From: Chelonoidis abingdonii | Taxonomy: Eukaryota; Chordata; Testudines; Testudinidae | Assembly: GCF_003597395.2 (NCBI RefSeq) | Contig: NC_133770.1 | Location: 89,066,441-89,130,440 of the forward strand | Length of the DNA stretch: 64,000 nt | Direction of reading: 5' to 3' | Part shown: positions 55,125-64,000 of the stretch, piece by piece | How the letters are laid out: every line of letters starts with the position of its first letter | Numbering within the stretch: the stretch's first letter is position 1 | Notes under the pieces: generated by a model | What the model saw: the letters and a program-made list of their open reading frames with translations, nothing else | Told to the model about the DNA's origin: nothing | Databases searched by the model: none | Made by a program: the position numbers and the translations under genes

Positions 55125-55420
55125 TCTTATGATCTGAACTGGCTGCCTTTTGATTCCAGGGTGGAAGTTAAAATGTTGGTTTTGGCCTATTAAGTCCTAA
55201 ATGGCTTAAGTTTTGCCTGCTCCAGAGAACTCCTATTTCTAGATGCCATGCCACTACAGATACAATTAATGGAGGCTCTGGAGCTACATTCTCCATTGGT
55301 CTGAAATACATCAAATTTCTTGACTTTCAGAGCAAACTGCAAGCCTATTTCACAGGCTTTTGGGAAGTATGGAGTAGTTAAAGTATGTACTGAACACTGA
55401 TTTCATATTTTCAAAAGTTC
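55125..55420 (+). mobile_element. L2-like LINE 3' fragment
   Basis: CTGAACTGGCTGCCTTTTGA, TTTTGGCCTATTAAGTCCTA and AATGGCTTAAG follow the L2 ORF2 C-terminal coding sequence (LHWLP..FKVLVLAYKALNGL). Related to 41380-41700. Confidence 0.5.
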
Positions 55421-55555
55421 TCAGTCTTCTCTTAAATAACCTCTGAATCAGCTAAAGCAACTTGATATACAATAAAGGGCTTGGTGCATTCACATAAATT
55501 ACATGCAAGAACATAACATTCAAAGAACATTATTGAAGTTGCAAAGTTAAGCACT

Positions 55556-55836
55556 CAGGGTACGTCCAGACTACCCGCTGTATCGGCGGGTAGCGATCGA
55601 TCGATATATCGCGTCTCAATATATCGATGCCTGAACGTGCTCCCTGTCAACTCCGGAACTCCACCGGAGCGAGCGGCGGTAGTGGAGTCGGCGGGGGAGC
55701 TGCGGCCGTCGATCCCACGCGGTGAGGACAGGAGGTAAGTCAGAATAAGAGACTTCGACTTCAGCTACGGCAGTCCCGTAGCTAAAGTTGCGTATCCTAC
55801 ATCAACCCACCCCCGCCCCCCAGTGTAGACCAGGCT
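55556..55836. mobile_element. non-autonomous DNA transposon (MITE), ATCGATATATCG-rich
   Basis: Left end GGGTACGTCCAGACTACCC and reversed right end AGCCTGGTCTACACTGGGG form imperfect inverted termini. The body contains GCGATCGATCGATATATCGC-type words and a GC-rich centre with GAGGTAAGT. A Harbinger or hAT origin is possible; a target duplication was not resolved. Confidence 0.65.
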
Positions 55837-55859
55837 TCAAAAGTTGAGAAATGCCAGAG

Positions 55860-56215
55860 TTAAGGTTATCTGTGCAACCTTAATTTGGTACGCCTGTACA
55901 TATGCATTATTATATAGTTTATTTACATCATTACATACTATGCATCCATAGAACTCCTGCCTCCTTCAGTCCTCAAAATAGATAGTGCCCACTTAATGAG
56001 AAGTTATTCAATATTTTGCTTCCTCTTCAAAATTCTATAGGTGGCTCAAAGCCTTTGGATAGTGTGAAGTAACTTAAGCTGGGCTGTAAATAGAGCTGTT
56101 AATTTCTTCATAGGTTTTTTCTATAGTTCTCATCACCACAGTATTTGAGTGCTTCCCAAATATTAATTTATCCTCACAACTCACCTGGGCATTAGCTCCA
56201 TTTTACAGGAATATG
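55860..56215. repeat. composite repeat, second copy
   Basis: TGTGCAACCTTAATTTGGTA, AAAATAGATAGTGCCCACTT and a MIR-like ATTTGAGTGCTTCCCAAATA / CCTCACAACTCACC end repeat the order seen at 4300-4760. Confidence 0.5.
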
Positions 56216-56220
56216 AAAAA

Positions 56221-56360
56221 TTCACATGTTCTGTGTGTATATATTTTCCTATTGTATCTTCCACTGCATGCATCCGATTGAGTGGGTTTTAGCCCACGAA
56301 AGCTTATGTTCAAATACATTTGTTAGTCTAAGGTGCCACAAGAACTCCTTGTTCTTTTCT
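56221..56360 (+). mobile_element. Penelope-like element 3'-end fragment
   Basis: GTGGGTTTTAGCCCACGAAA, GCTTATGTTCAAATACATTT and GTTAGTCTAAGGTGCCACAA match the 3' end at 27048-27160. Confidence 0.75.
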
Positions 56361-56364
56361 CCTC

Positions 56365-56810
56365 CGAGTGCTGTAGCTATGCCAACCTAACCCTGGTGTA
56401 GATATGGCTGGGTTGACATGCTTCTGTTGCCCTAACTCCTGCCGCTCAGGGAGGTGGAATTCCGACAACAACAGAAAACCCTCTTGTCACTGTAGGTTGC
56501 ACCTACATTACAGTGGCATAACTACAGGACTGTAGCTATATAGCTGTAACACCCATAGTTTAGACATGGCCTTAATGCGCACATAGCTTACACTGCAAAA
56601 CACTGCTTTTGCTGGTAAAGCTTATTCCGAACACACACACAAGAGCGCAATAAGCTACATAAGCAGCAGTTTTGCCGGAATAACTGTGTTTACACTGAGG
56701 GATGTTGCCAGCCCAGCTATGTCAGTCAGAGATCACACCTCATCACATCCTTGACCAGCGCAACTACGCCAGCAAAAGATCGTAGCATAGACTTAGCTTC
56801 AGTAAATAGG
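56365..56810. repeat. cluster of MITE-like fragments
   Basis: GCTGTAGCTATGCCAACCTA...GTAGATATGGC..., TTAGACATGGCC and AAGCTTATTCCG...CGGAATAACTGTGTTTACAC show internal inverted segments typical of small reptile DNA transposons. At least two units seem joined; borders are unclear. Confidence 0.4.
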
Positions 56811-57499
56811 AATTGATATATATTTTGACTGTACATTTTGCATGTTAGTGATTGGATATTGCCCCAATAGTGCATCTCTTATATAAGTTTTCTTTCTACA
56901 CAAGAAAGTGGCATCAGTAAAACTTCAGGCGTGAATTTAAACAGAAATAATTAAACCAGTTAAAAAAAAGACTGAACAGATGCTTCTATGTAAGAGTGGT
57001 TTACTTCAGTTTAGTATAAGTCAGTTAGGAATGGGTTTAAGATAAACCTAATAAGTCATTCAACTGATATAGGAGTGTCCACAGAACATTTTGCGTTGGT
57101 TTAACTATATTGGTTTAAAAGAGACAGCTCAATATATACCCAAGTAAGTTACACTGGTAGACTAGCCCTTATGTTTGTCTAAGGCCTTGCATAAAAATAA
57201 GCTTGCACTGGATTAGCTAAAGGTGCAATTTTAAATCAATGCTGTTAAACTGAAAGTGTTGGGTAAACTTTAATTCTCTAAGAAAAAATTTAACATAACT
57301 AAAATCAACCACCCTTAAACCTAAGTGAAACAAAATTAATAGCAAGAACTTGTTCAGATGAGTTTATACACATTTCTTCCCCAATTCTGTAATCTTAGTT
57401 ACTAAAGGCAATGTAGGTAACAACACTTATTAAAGTTGCCCAACACTGCTCATTATAAGACTATTCTCAGTTGCTTACAACTTTGCCAAATTTGAACCA
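56811..57499. other. intron or 5' flank, nothing recognised
   Basis: A/T-rich sequence without exon-like features. Confidence 0.45.
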
Positions 57500-58080
57500 T
57501 TTGGGCTGAGATTTTCCATGCTGGGTGCTATGGCTGATACAGGTTTCAGCTAAAATGTTTCAGCTGTTTCTGAGAATAAGATTGCAGACAAATACTTTCT
57601 TCATGTTAAAAAAAATATCTTACATTTTTACTGAGAAGCTCAGGCACTTTCATGCTTAAAGAATGGACTTGAAAATTTGGCAGGTGATTGACTGCCTTTG
57701 TGACAGGGATGTGCCTTTTTCTGTTCCTGTGAAATGCCTCTCAAATATAAGTATCTGAAAAACCAGATTTCACTCATGCTCTCCAGAGACTTTAGAGGTT
57801 GCCAACTAACTTCTCTACAGATTCTGCTTGCACTGGACATGCCCTATTCCCTCACAGTTCCCATGTGCCAGCCACACTGTGCATGCACCATCCCCACAGA
57901 GTGACCGAGCATCCTGAATCCAAGGGCAGCAGAGGCTGAATAGGACTTTTCCTGCAACTGTGGAGCAGGGAACAGTAGCAGAAGGGGATAAGGAATGTTG
58001 TTGGTGAGTTGCAGCATTGGGGAGGGAGATAGTGAAAGAAGGGACATTATCAGGACCTGGGTATCTCAAGCTGGGCACTC
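57500..58080 (+). repeat. unclassified interspersed repeat, copy B
   Basis: Plus-strand partner of 6740-7300: TTGGGCTGAGATTTTCCATG, TTTCAGCTAAAATGTTTCAG, GACAGGGATGTGCCTTTTTC and onward. The overlapping minus-strand frames here are shadows without known domains. Confidence 0.6.
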
Positions 58081-58119
58081 AAATTTAGTAGAAGCTTGAC
58101 AAATTTGATCGCAATTATT

Positions 58120-58260
58120 CTGTACCTCAGTTCCCCAGCTGTAAAATGCAGCTATCACCATCACCTAATCTAACAGGCATGTTATGGAGATAAATTCATG
58201 AATGCTTGTGAAGCACAGATACTATGATGAGAACACCATGGAAACAACAGTAAGGAAATT
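58120..58260 (+). repeat. MIR-like SINE core and tail
   Basis: CTGTACCTCAGTTCCCCAGC, TGTAAAATGCAGCTATCACC and ATGTTATGGAGATAAATTCA follow the sense MIR core. Confidence 0.7.
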
Positions 58261-58789
58261 AATTTTGTATTCAGTGCAGATTTTGCATGGTGTGCAGTAA
58301 ATAAAGTCTGAGATCAACACAATCAATGCGGAGGATAAAAAAAATTATTGATTATGCGCCCATTCACTGCATGAGGCAGGAGTCGGGGGGATGGGGGGCA
58401 GGGTGAGATTACAGATGCGCAACCTTAATTCTGGTATTTCCTAACTTTGAAATGCTTGACTTTCCAACCTTAAAATTCTTATGATGTAGTTTAATGTAAT
58501 CATGTGCAGTACTTGAGTTTTAAACTAGTTAATTTCTAATCTTAAACTGGATGGGATCAGCTAGCCTAGGAGGCTCTTAGTAGCTGTGGCTTGCCAATAA
58601 CCACATAAAGTAGAAAATCTGTGAGCCACCGGGAAAAACTATTTTCAACCACAAATTTCAAATGACATATAGCAGTTTCTTCTTGCCCTACTAGTTCATA
58701 ATACATCTTAAAAATCATTTTTTGATTATCATCTTAACTCCCCCTAGATCCTAACTTCATTTCTAAAATGATTTATATTGCGACCCTCT

Positions 58790-59010
58790 TGAGAATCACA
58801 GAAATGTAAGGCTAAAAGCGACCTGTGCTGAGGCAAGATGAAGTAAACTTAAACCAGCTCTGACAGGTGTTTGTCCAATCTGTTCTTAAAAACCTCCTAT
58901 GGAAGCCTGTTGTAAATCTTAACTACCCTTTAGTTAGAAATTTTTCCTATTTAACCTAAATCTGCCTTGCTGAAAATTAAACCCTTTATTTCTCGTCCTA
59001 CCTTCACTGG
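58790..59010 (-). mobile_element. CR1-type LINE 3' fragment
   Basis: GAATCACAGAAATGTAAGGC, TAAAAGCGACC, TTTGTCCAATCTGTTCTTAA and AACCTCCTATGGAAGCCTG are the reversed 3' portion of a CR1 family. Confidence 0.75.
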
Positions 59011-59219
59011 ACATGGAAAACAAGGGAGAAACTAGTCCTGATACCAGCTGTACCAGGCCCTTTGTGTCCCTGGCCCAAAACGGTCAGCCAGGCCCCTTGC
59101 TTTGAGTGTCGCTGCTTTTAGTCAGTGAGTGAGCTTTAAGAAGTCCAGAATAAATCCCAGCTGCAATAGACAATAACTAGCCTTTTTAGTTTTATATCAT
59201 CACCCCCACTTCCCATTTA

Positions 59220-59390
59220 TACGGTACCTTTTATGTGAGTATTTTAAAGCACCTCACACTATTAATGCATACCACCACAGTAAGGTAAGTGCATGAACTT
59301 CATTTTCTTAGTAGGAAAACTAATGCAGAGAGATGACTTGGGTCCAAGAGATGACACAGCTTTACCAGGTGAAAAACAAGTTACCTATGG
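59220..59390 (-). repeat. MIR-like SINE, antisense
   Basis: TAAAGCACCTCACACTATTA, AGGAAAACTAATGCAGAGAG and ATGACACAGCTTTACCAGGT match reversed MIR core and head. Confidence 0.55.
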
Positions 59391-60729
59391 GGCATTAGAC
59401 TTGCAGCCTTTGATTACGATCAAGTGAAGATAGACAACATGAATCAACTGGAAGTAGTGAAGAAACCTACTGCCACTGGTTCCAATAAGAGACATACCTT
59501 GCTGGGATAAGAGTCAGGTCAGTGGCATAAAAACTCAAGTGCTCTTGCTAGAGGTTGCTAAAAATTGACATGGTGTCTCTTAGGATTCTTTCCTGGGCCT
59601 ATCATGGGACTTATATCCTGAGCTGACCAGATGGTATCCTCCAATTCACAACTCAAATACTCCAACTGCCCGTGAACTAAAGCCCTGCATGGGACTATTT
59701 TTTTAATCCTGCTCCTATAATACCCATTCCCACTCCTGCATTGTTTCTTGCATTTTTATTCTGCTCCCACCCACAAAAACCTTAGATCCCGCAAATCCTG
59801 CAGTAGAGACAAATTCCCCCATGCTACTAAAAAAAAAAAAAAAAAAACCACACACCACCAGCCTTTTTATTATTTTTATATATACATACATACACACTGA
59901 ATTCAGACAATTTTTACCATTAAAAGAATAAAACAAATCTTTACATGGTTTAAACCATGTAAAAATACTTTAACTCCTGTTATAATAGACATAAAATCTC
60001 TTTCTAGACCTCATTTGAATTTAAATATTACAAGTTTTAAAGTATGTTTTCCAGCAAATTACCTCAGTCTATATTTTATGCCCATCCAATTTCACCTGCA
60101 ATAAAGTACATTTTACTTGCTCCCATTATTATGGTAGTGGGTCCTGCTGGATCCTAGTCCTGCTGCAGGGCTCTTCTATGAACAGACAGGGCATAATTTG
60201 CCTTCTGAAGAGCCTGTGAATGCTGCCTCACATATGGACCACCACTTAGATTTAGCTTGGTGTTTTCAAGAGAGCTCATCCATGCTGAGGGGGGATGGAC
60301 TGAAGATTCTTGGAAAGGAGGTGCTGCCGGACCAGAATCAGTGGACTGACAACCACTACACTGGAAATTACCCCATCCAGGGAAGGAGGACGAGAAGCAA
60401 AAATGAATGAAGTAGTAAGTTGGCAAAAGAAACGGTCAGGAGCAAAGCAAACCAACACTAACTACTGCCACAAAGGTAGAAGATTTGGTGGCAAGCTGGA
60501 GGAGAAGGCATGGCCGACATGGGCTGCATTAGAATATTACAAACTGTAGAAAGGAGGGAAACAGCTCATATGTCTCAAAATTGTGGGAAACACTGGTTTG
60601 CAGAAAAGAGACTATGGCTATTGCTCAGATATCGTCTGACAAATTTAGCTTTTTTTTCTTTATTCTTTGGGGACATGGGAAAGGAGACAGTTATACATAT
60701 CATCAGATTAAATCTTCTACTGTTACTAA
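59391..60729. other. intron or 5' flank, nothing firm
   Basis: A 19-A run is at 59829-59847. Overlapping frames on both strands at 60154-60560 lack known domains and splice partners; I do not call a gene. Confidence 0.4.
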
Positions 60730-61339
60730 GTGCAAGTCTACACTACAAAATTAAGTCAACCTAAGTTGTGTCAACATACAGCCACCACAATAATTAAATT
60801 GCATTGCATGTCCACATTACGGTCCTTTTGCCAGTGGTGTGCATCCTCACAAGCAGCTCTTGCAGTGAGGCAGAGAGCAGAGAACCATGGGTAGCAATCC
60901 TATTCTGCAATTTGCCACTATCTGGCACAGGCTGTTTTGAGTTGCACATGGGTGAACATAAGAACATGGTTTCAATGGCCCATGATGCTGTTTTCTCCAT
61001 CTCATAATATTATCTGCATCCTAGAAAGTTTTGTGCCTCTTTTCAAAAGCCCCACAAACCCATGCATTTGCCATCTCTGTGAGAAGCATGCATCCAGCAC
61101 TGCTATTCAGTGGTGTGTTGACCTTTACAAACACAACACACCTGGTCCTTCAGCATTTTTAGAATTGCCAGAGAAGCTGTGAGGGATATAACAATGCCTT
61201 GCAGGCTGATGGATGTAGAAAGAAACAATTCAAGGTTGTTGTTGGCATTCAGCTCAGTTGCAGACAGTGGAGCACTGGTTCTGGGCCAGAGAAACAAGCA
61301 CAAACTGGTGCGATCGCATCATTATGCAGGTTTGGGGTG

Positions 61340-62280
61340 ACAAGCAGTGGCTGCAGAAGTTTCGGATGCACAAGGACGCATTAATGGAATTCTGTGCGGA
61401 GCTCGCCCCAACCCTCTGGCACAGTGACACCAAAAAGAGCTGCACTCACGGTGAAGAAGCAATTGCTGTGTGGAAGCTGGCCACACAAGACTGCTAATCA
61501 TCAATCGGGAATCAATTTGGAGTTGGGAAATTCACTGTGGGGGGTTGCTGTGATGCGAGTATACAGGCATATTAATTGGGTCTTGCTGTGATGGACTAAC
61601 GCTTGGCAAAGTGTAGTACATTCTGAGTGGTTCTGCAGCAATGGGGTTCTGAACTGTGATGAGGGATAAGCATGCCATCTATTGCCCGTTTTGGCATCAG
61701 ACAACCTTGCCAACAAGTACATCTGCAGAAAGAACTACTTTTCTATGGTATTGCAACATCAGTGTGGGATGGTGCATTATGCATAATTTTTAAAAACACT
61801 GAGCTATTTAGAATGATGCAAGCAAAGACTTTCTTTCCAGACTGGTGGATTACCATTGGGGATATGGAAATACCAATTATGATCCTTGGCAATCCAATTT
61901 ACGCTTCATTCCTGTGGCTCATGAAGCTGTAGACCGGCCACCTCAACAGCAGCAAGGAGCGCTTCAACTACACACTCAGCAGGTGCAGAATGGCTATTGA
62001 AGGTGCCTTTGCCCATCTGAAAGAGTGCTGGCACTGTCTATTTATGCAATTAGACTTTAGTGAAAAAAATATCCCTATGGTTATAGCTGCCTGTTGTGCG
62101 TGTCATAACAACTGTGAAGCATTTTCCACCAGGGTGGAGCACAGAAGTGGAATGCCTGGCTGCTGATTTTGATCAGCCAGATATCAGGGCTATAAGAAGA
62201 GCTCAACAGGGAGCTATAGAGCTCAGAGAGGCTTTGAAAAACTGTTTCAATAGTGAGCCACAATAATGTGTTATTGCTGT
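61340..62280 (+). pseudogene. Harbinger DDE transposase (HARBI1-like) remnant
   Basis: Blocks in order: LMEFCAELAPTLWHSDTKK, IAVWKLATQDC, NQFGVGKFTVGG (helix-turn-helix part), FRMMQAKTFFPDWWITIGD, IMILGNPIYASFLWLMKL, then a stop, TGHLNSSKERFNYTLSRCRM, AIEGAFAHLKECWHCLF and NIPMVIAACCACHNNCE. The GNPIYASFLWLMK block normally has GDPAYP, so the catalytic Asp is Asn here; the final acidic residue in AIEGAF is kept. The segment between HTH and FRMM, with the first Asp, is degraded. Confidence 0.87.
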
Positions 62281-62570
62281 ACTGTGCTCTGCTGGGCACT
62301 GTTTTTAGCATACTGGTACGAACCTTGTAAAAGAGTGCTGTGTGTGTGATAATATAATATTGTGAATGCACCTATTGTTTTTATCTTTTAATGATGTCAG
62401 CTCCAGCCACCTTATGTTGTGAACTAATAAAGATGAATTAATTTTCTATAAATAAACATTTATTCCAAACATATGCAAAAACAATTGTGACTGAATCAAA
62501 CTATATAAATTCAGGGAAAAGAACCTTTGAAAGGGAAAGAACATTCATTCTCATTTCAAATAATACACCA

Positions 62571-63014
62571 TCACACTCTCTCTCCAGTCAGAGTATGTGC
62601 GGCTGTGATTCTCCGTACTTTTTCCTCAGGGTGGAGGGATAATGGTACTGCAGTGGCCCTGGAACATATGAGGTGGGTTGGATCAGTAGGGAGGTCCCAG
62701 AATGCAGTTATCAATAGGCTGCAGTGGGAGATGACCACCACAGGTGACTTAGACCAGAGGTCTATTAGAGTCTCCATTATGTCCATCCGGCACTTGAGAA
62801 GCATTGTCATGTCTTCCTGCATCTGTCCTTTTGCTGCATGTTTCTCTTTTCTGCACTCTCTCTTCCCATTCTGTCCAGAAGGGCACTCCTCCAAGCAAAA
62901 GCTTGCAGGATCTCTTGGAACATGTAGTCCCATGTTGTCTTTCTTCTCCTCATCTGGCTGAACTGCTTCACTGGTGTGGATGGTGAGACCCTCAAGGCTA
63001 CATTTCCAGCTGCA
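62571..63014 (-). pseudogene. Harbinger Myb-like accessory gene, downstream exon
   Basis: After acceptor CTTTTGCAG at 63015 the minus strand reads STPVKQFSQMRRRKTTWDYM, FQEILQAFAWRSALLDRMGR and ESAEKRNMQQ; another frame gives MDIMETLIDLWS. This resembles the C-terminal RRRK..RDDMF.EIL...D....W...... helical tail of the Harbinger Myb/SANT partner, which brings the transposase to the nucleus and to the termini. Frameshifts and stops are present. Confidence 0.7.
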
Positions 63015-63662
63015 AAAGACAAAATGCACAGAGGTATTATTGTGAGTGTTTTCACTCCCCTTGATCCATAAAAATTACAATTACTACAGCCTACTACTTC
63101 CGCTGGGATTCATAGAGCACGGTGGTAGTTCCAGCCATGAGAAAGGGACAATTTCGGACAAGGGGGGTGGGGAGCACACGGGCACCAGCATATGTGGAAT
63201 AGGGCAACTGAACTGAATACTGGCATTGTTTTCCACAGATGGTGGTGATTTGAGCTGGCATCTTACTCCTGAGGGTAACCCCTGAAAGGGAACAGCCCCT
63301 GCACACTTCTGGACGCAGAATGGGTCCATATGCTGCTAGCCTGTGTGCTGCAAGGGTGCTAGCTGAAGTAATTGTTGACTGGCTTGGGAAAGTGTCCTAC
63401 CATGGTGGAAGAAATAGGGTAGCCCTCCCCAGAAACCTTCAGCAAAGGATTGCACACTATCTCCAAGAAAGCTTCCTTGAGATCTTTATGGAAGATTCAT
63501 GGGACATCCCAGTGTGCTTTCCCCAAGACTCACTCTGCCTCACTATATAAGGGAACAAGAAGCAGATAGCAACTCTTCCTCTACTGATTATTTCACTACA
63601 TCTCCTATGCTGATTAAAAAATAGCAAGTGAACTGCAATATCAAAGCAAACTGCATGCTTAC

Positions 63663-64000
63663 CAGAAGTTCCTTCCCTTACATCAGGCTCGCCAGTTCTG
63701 TATGGTAGGGACTGGTTCAACTGCTCCGGCATCAGAAAGAGTTCCTGGCTTGGCACACCACTGGATCTTCCAGTAATCTGTTCCCCACACTCCTCCTCCA
63801 TTTCCTCGTCCAATACCTCCTCCTCACTATGTTCTACAGGGGCCAGCCCCCCCGAAGTATCCACAGGCAGTGGGCCCCACAAAGGATGCAGTCTCTTGTA
63901 GAAGCAGCACGTTTTCAGCTCCGCTTCAGAGCGACTGTTAGCCTCCTTTGCTTTCTGGTACACCTGCTGCAGCTCTCTGATTTTCACATGCACTGCTGCG
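63663..64000 (-). pseudogene. Harbinger Myb-like accessory gene, upstream exon (partial)
   Basis: The minus-strand frame from 63993 reads KIRELQQVYQKAKEANSRSE, then CCFYKRLHPLWGPLPVDTSG and an acidic SEEEVLDEEMEEECGEQ region, ending before a GTAAGC donor at 63662-63657. K.REL...Y.K..EAN..S..EP.TC.FY..LH..LG is the Myb/SANT-like accessory protein just after its trihelix domain. It continues beyond 64000. Confidence 0.8.

Larger units (their letters stand above)
60730..64000. mobile_element. Harbinger (PIF) DNA transposon, two-gene type, right end outside window
   Basis: The left end AAGTCTACACTACAAAATTA, then AGTCAACCTAAGTTGTGTCA, is of the type seen at Harbinger ends in reptiles. Inside are a plus-strand DDE transposase remnant (61340-62280) and a minus-strand Myb/SANT-like accessory ORF (from beyond 64000 to 62571). 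The two genes converge on short A/T-rich polyadenylation-like sequence (AATAAAG near 62427). Both genes together define autonomous Harbinger elements; this copy is inactivated by stops. Confidence 0.82.

Noticed and set aside
60198..60549. Overlapping ORFs on both strands near 60.2-60.5 kb as a possible exon
   Set aside because: No domain, no convincing splice borders, and open frames on both strands suggest chance.
52831..64000. Alternative first exon of CLASP2 (gamma-type start)
   Set aside because: I looked on the minus strand for the basic MRRL...-type N-terminus and did not find it.

Overview
This is a vertebrate nuclear window, most likely from a turtle or another non-avian sauropsid. 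That assignment is an inference from the repeat mix: CR1-type LINEs, DIRS tyrosine-recombinase retrotransposons, a Penelope/Neptune-like element, Tigger, hAT and Harbinger DNA transposons, MIR-like SINEs and retroviral LTRs. The only host gene I can support is CLASP2 (CLIP-associating protein 2, a microtubule plus-end stabiliser), read on the minus strand. Ten internal exons lie between 52830 and 3576. All have GT/AG borders, their phases fit one another, and they join into an open frame of 353 complete codons covering most of TOG2 and the start of the Ser/Arg-rich linker. The first and last exons of the gene are outside the window.

Layout from left to right. 1-3575: LINE RT remnant, a solo LTR with a target duplication, plain intron. 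3576-8720: two CLASP2 exons separated by small repeats (a hAT MITE with perfect target duplication, a second LTR, SINEs, a TA-type MITE). 8723-27190: one intron swollen by insertions: a CpG-rich DIRS element (DIRS-1), then a four-level nest in which a Penelope-like element is split by DIRS-2 and by a Tigger, and the Tigger is split by DIRS-3. 27255-29873: two CLASP2 exons and an LTR-like repeat. 29968-36560: a MITE and DIRS-4, the most complete DIRS copy, with a MITE inside its RT. 38309-46921: six CLASP2 exons separated by MITEs and a palindromic hAT element. 48115-50760: DIRS-5, deleted internally. 52751-52830: the most upstream CLASP2 exon present. 54080-64000: a DIRS terminal scrap, CR1, L2-like and Penelope fragments, MITEs, and a two-gene Harbinger element running off the right edge.

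Apart from CLASP2 everything recognisable is mobile DNA, none of it with an intact gene set. The DIRS copies are the most informative part. They keep the inverted terminal repeats and the internal complementary region expected of circular-intermediate retrotransposons, all five larger copies run in the same direction as CLASP2, and different copies have lost different protein domains. I saw no tRNA, rRNA, CRISPR array or bacterial-type feature. All element names are family-level calls from motif reading without database searches.
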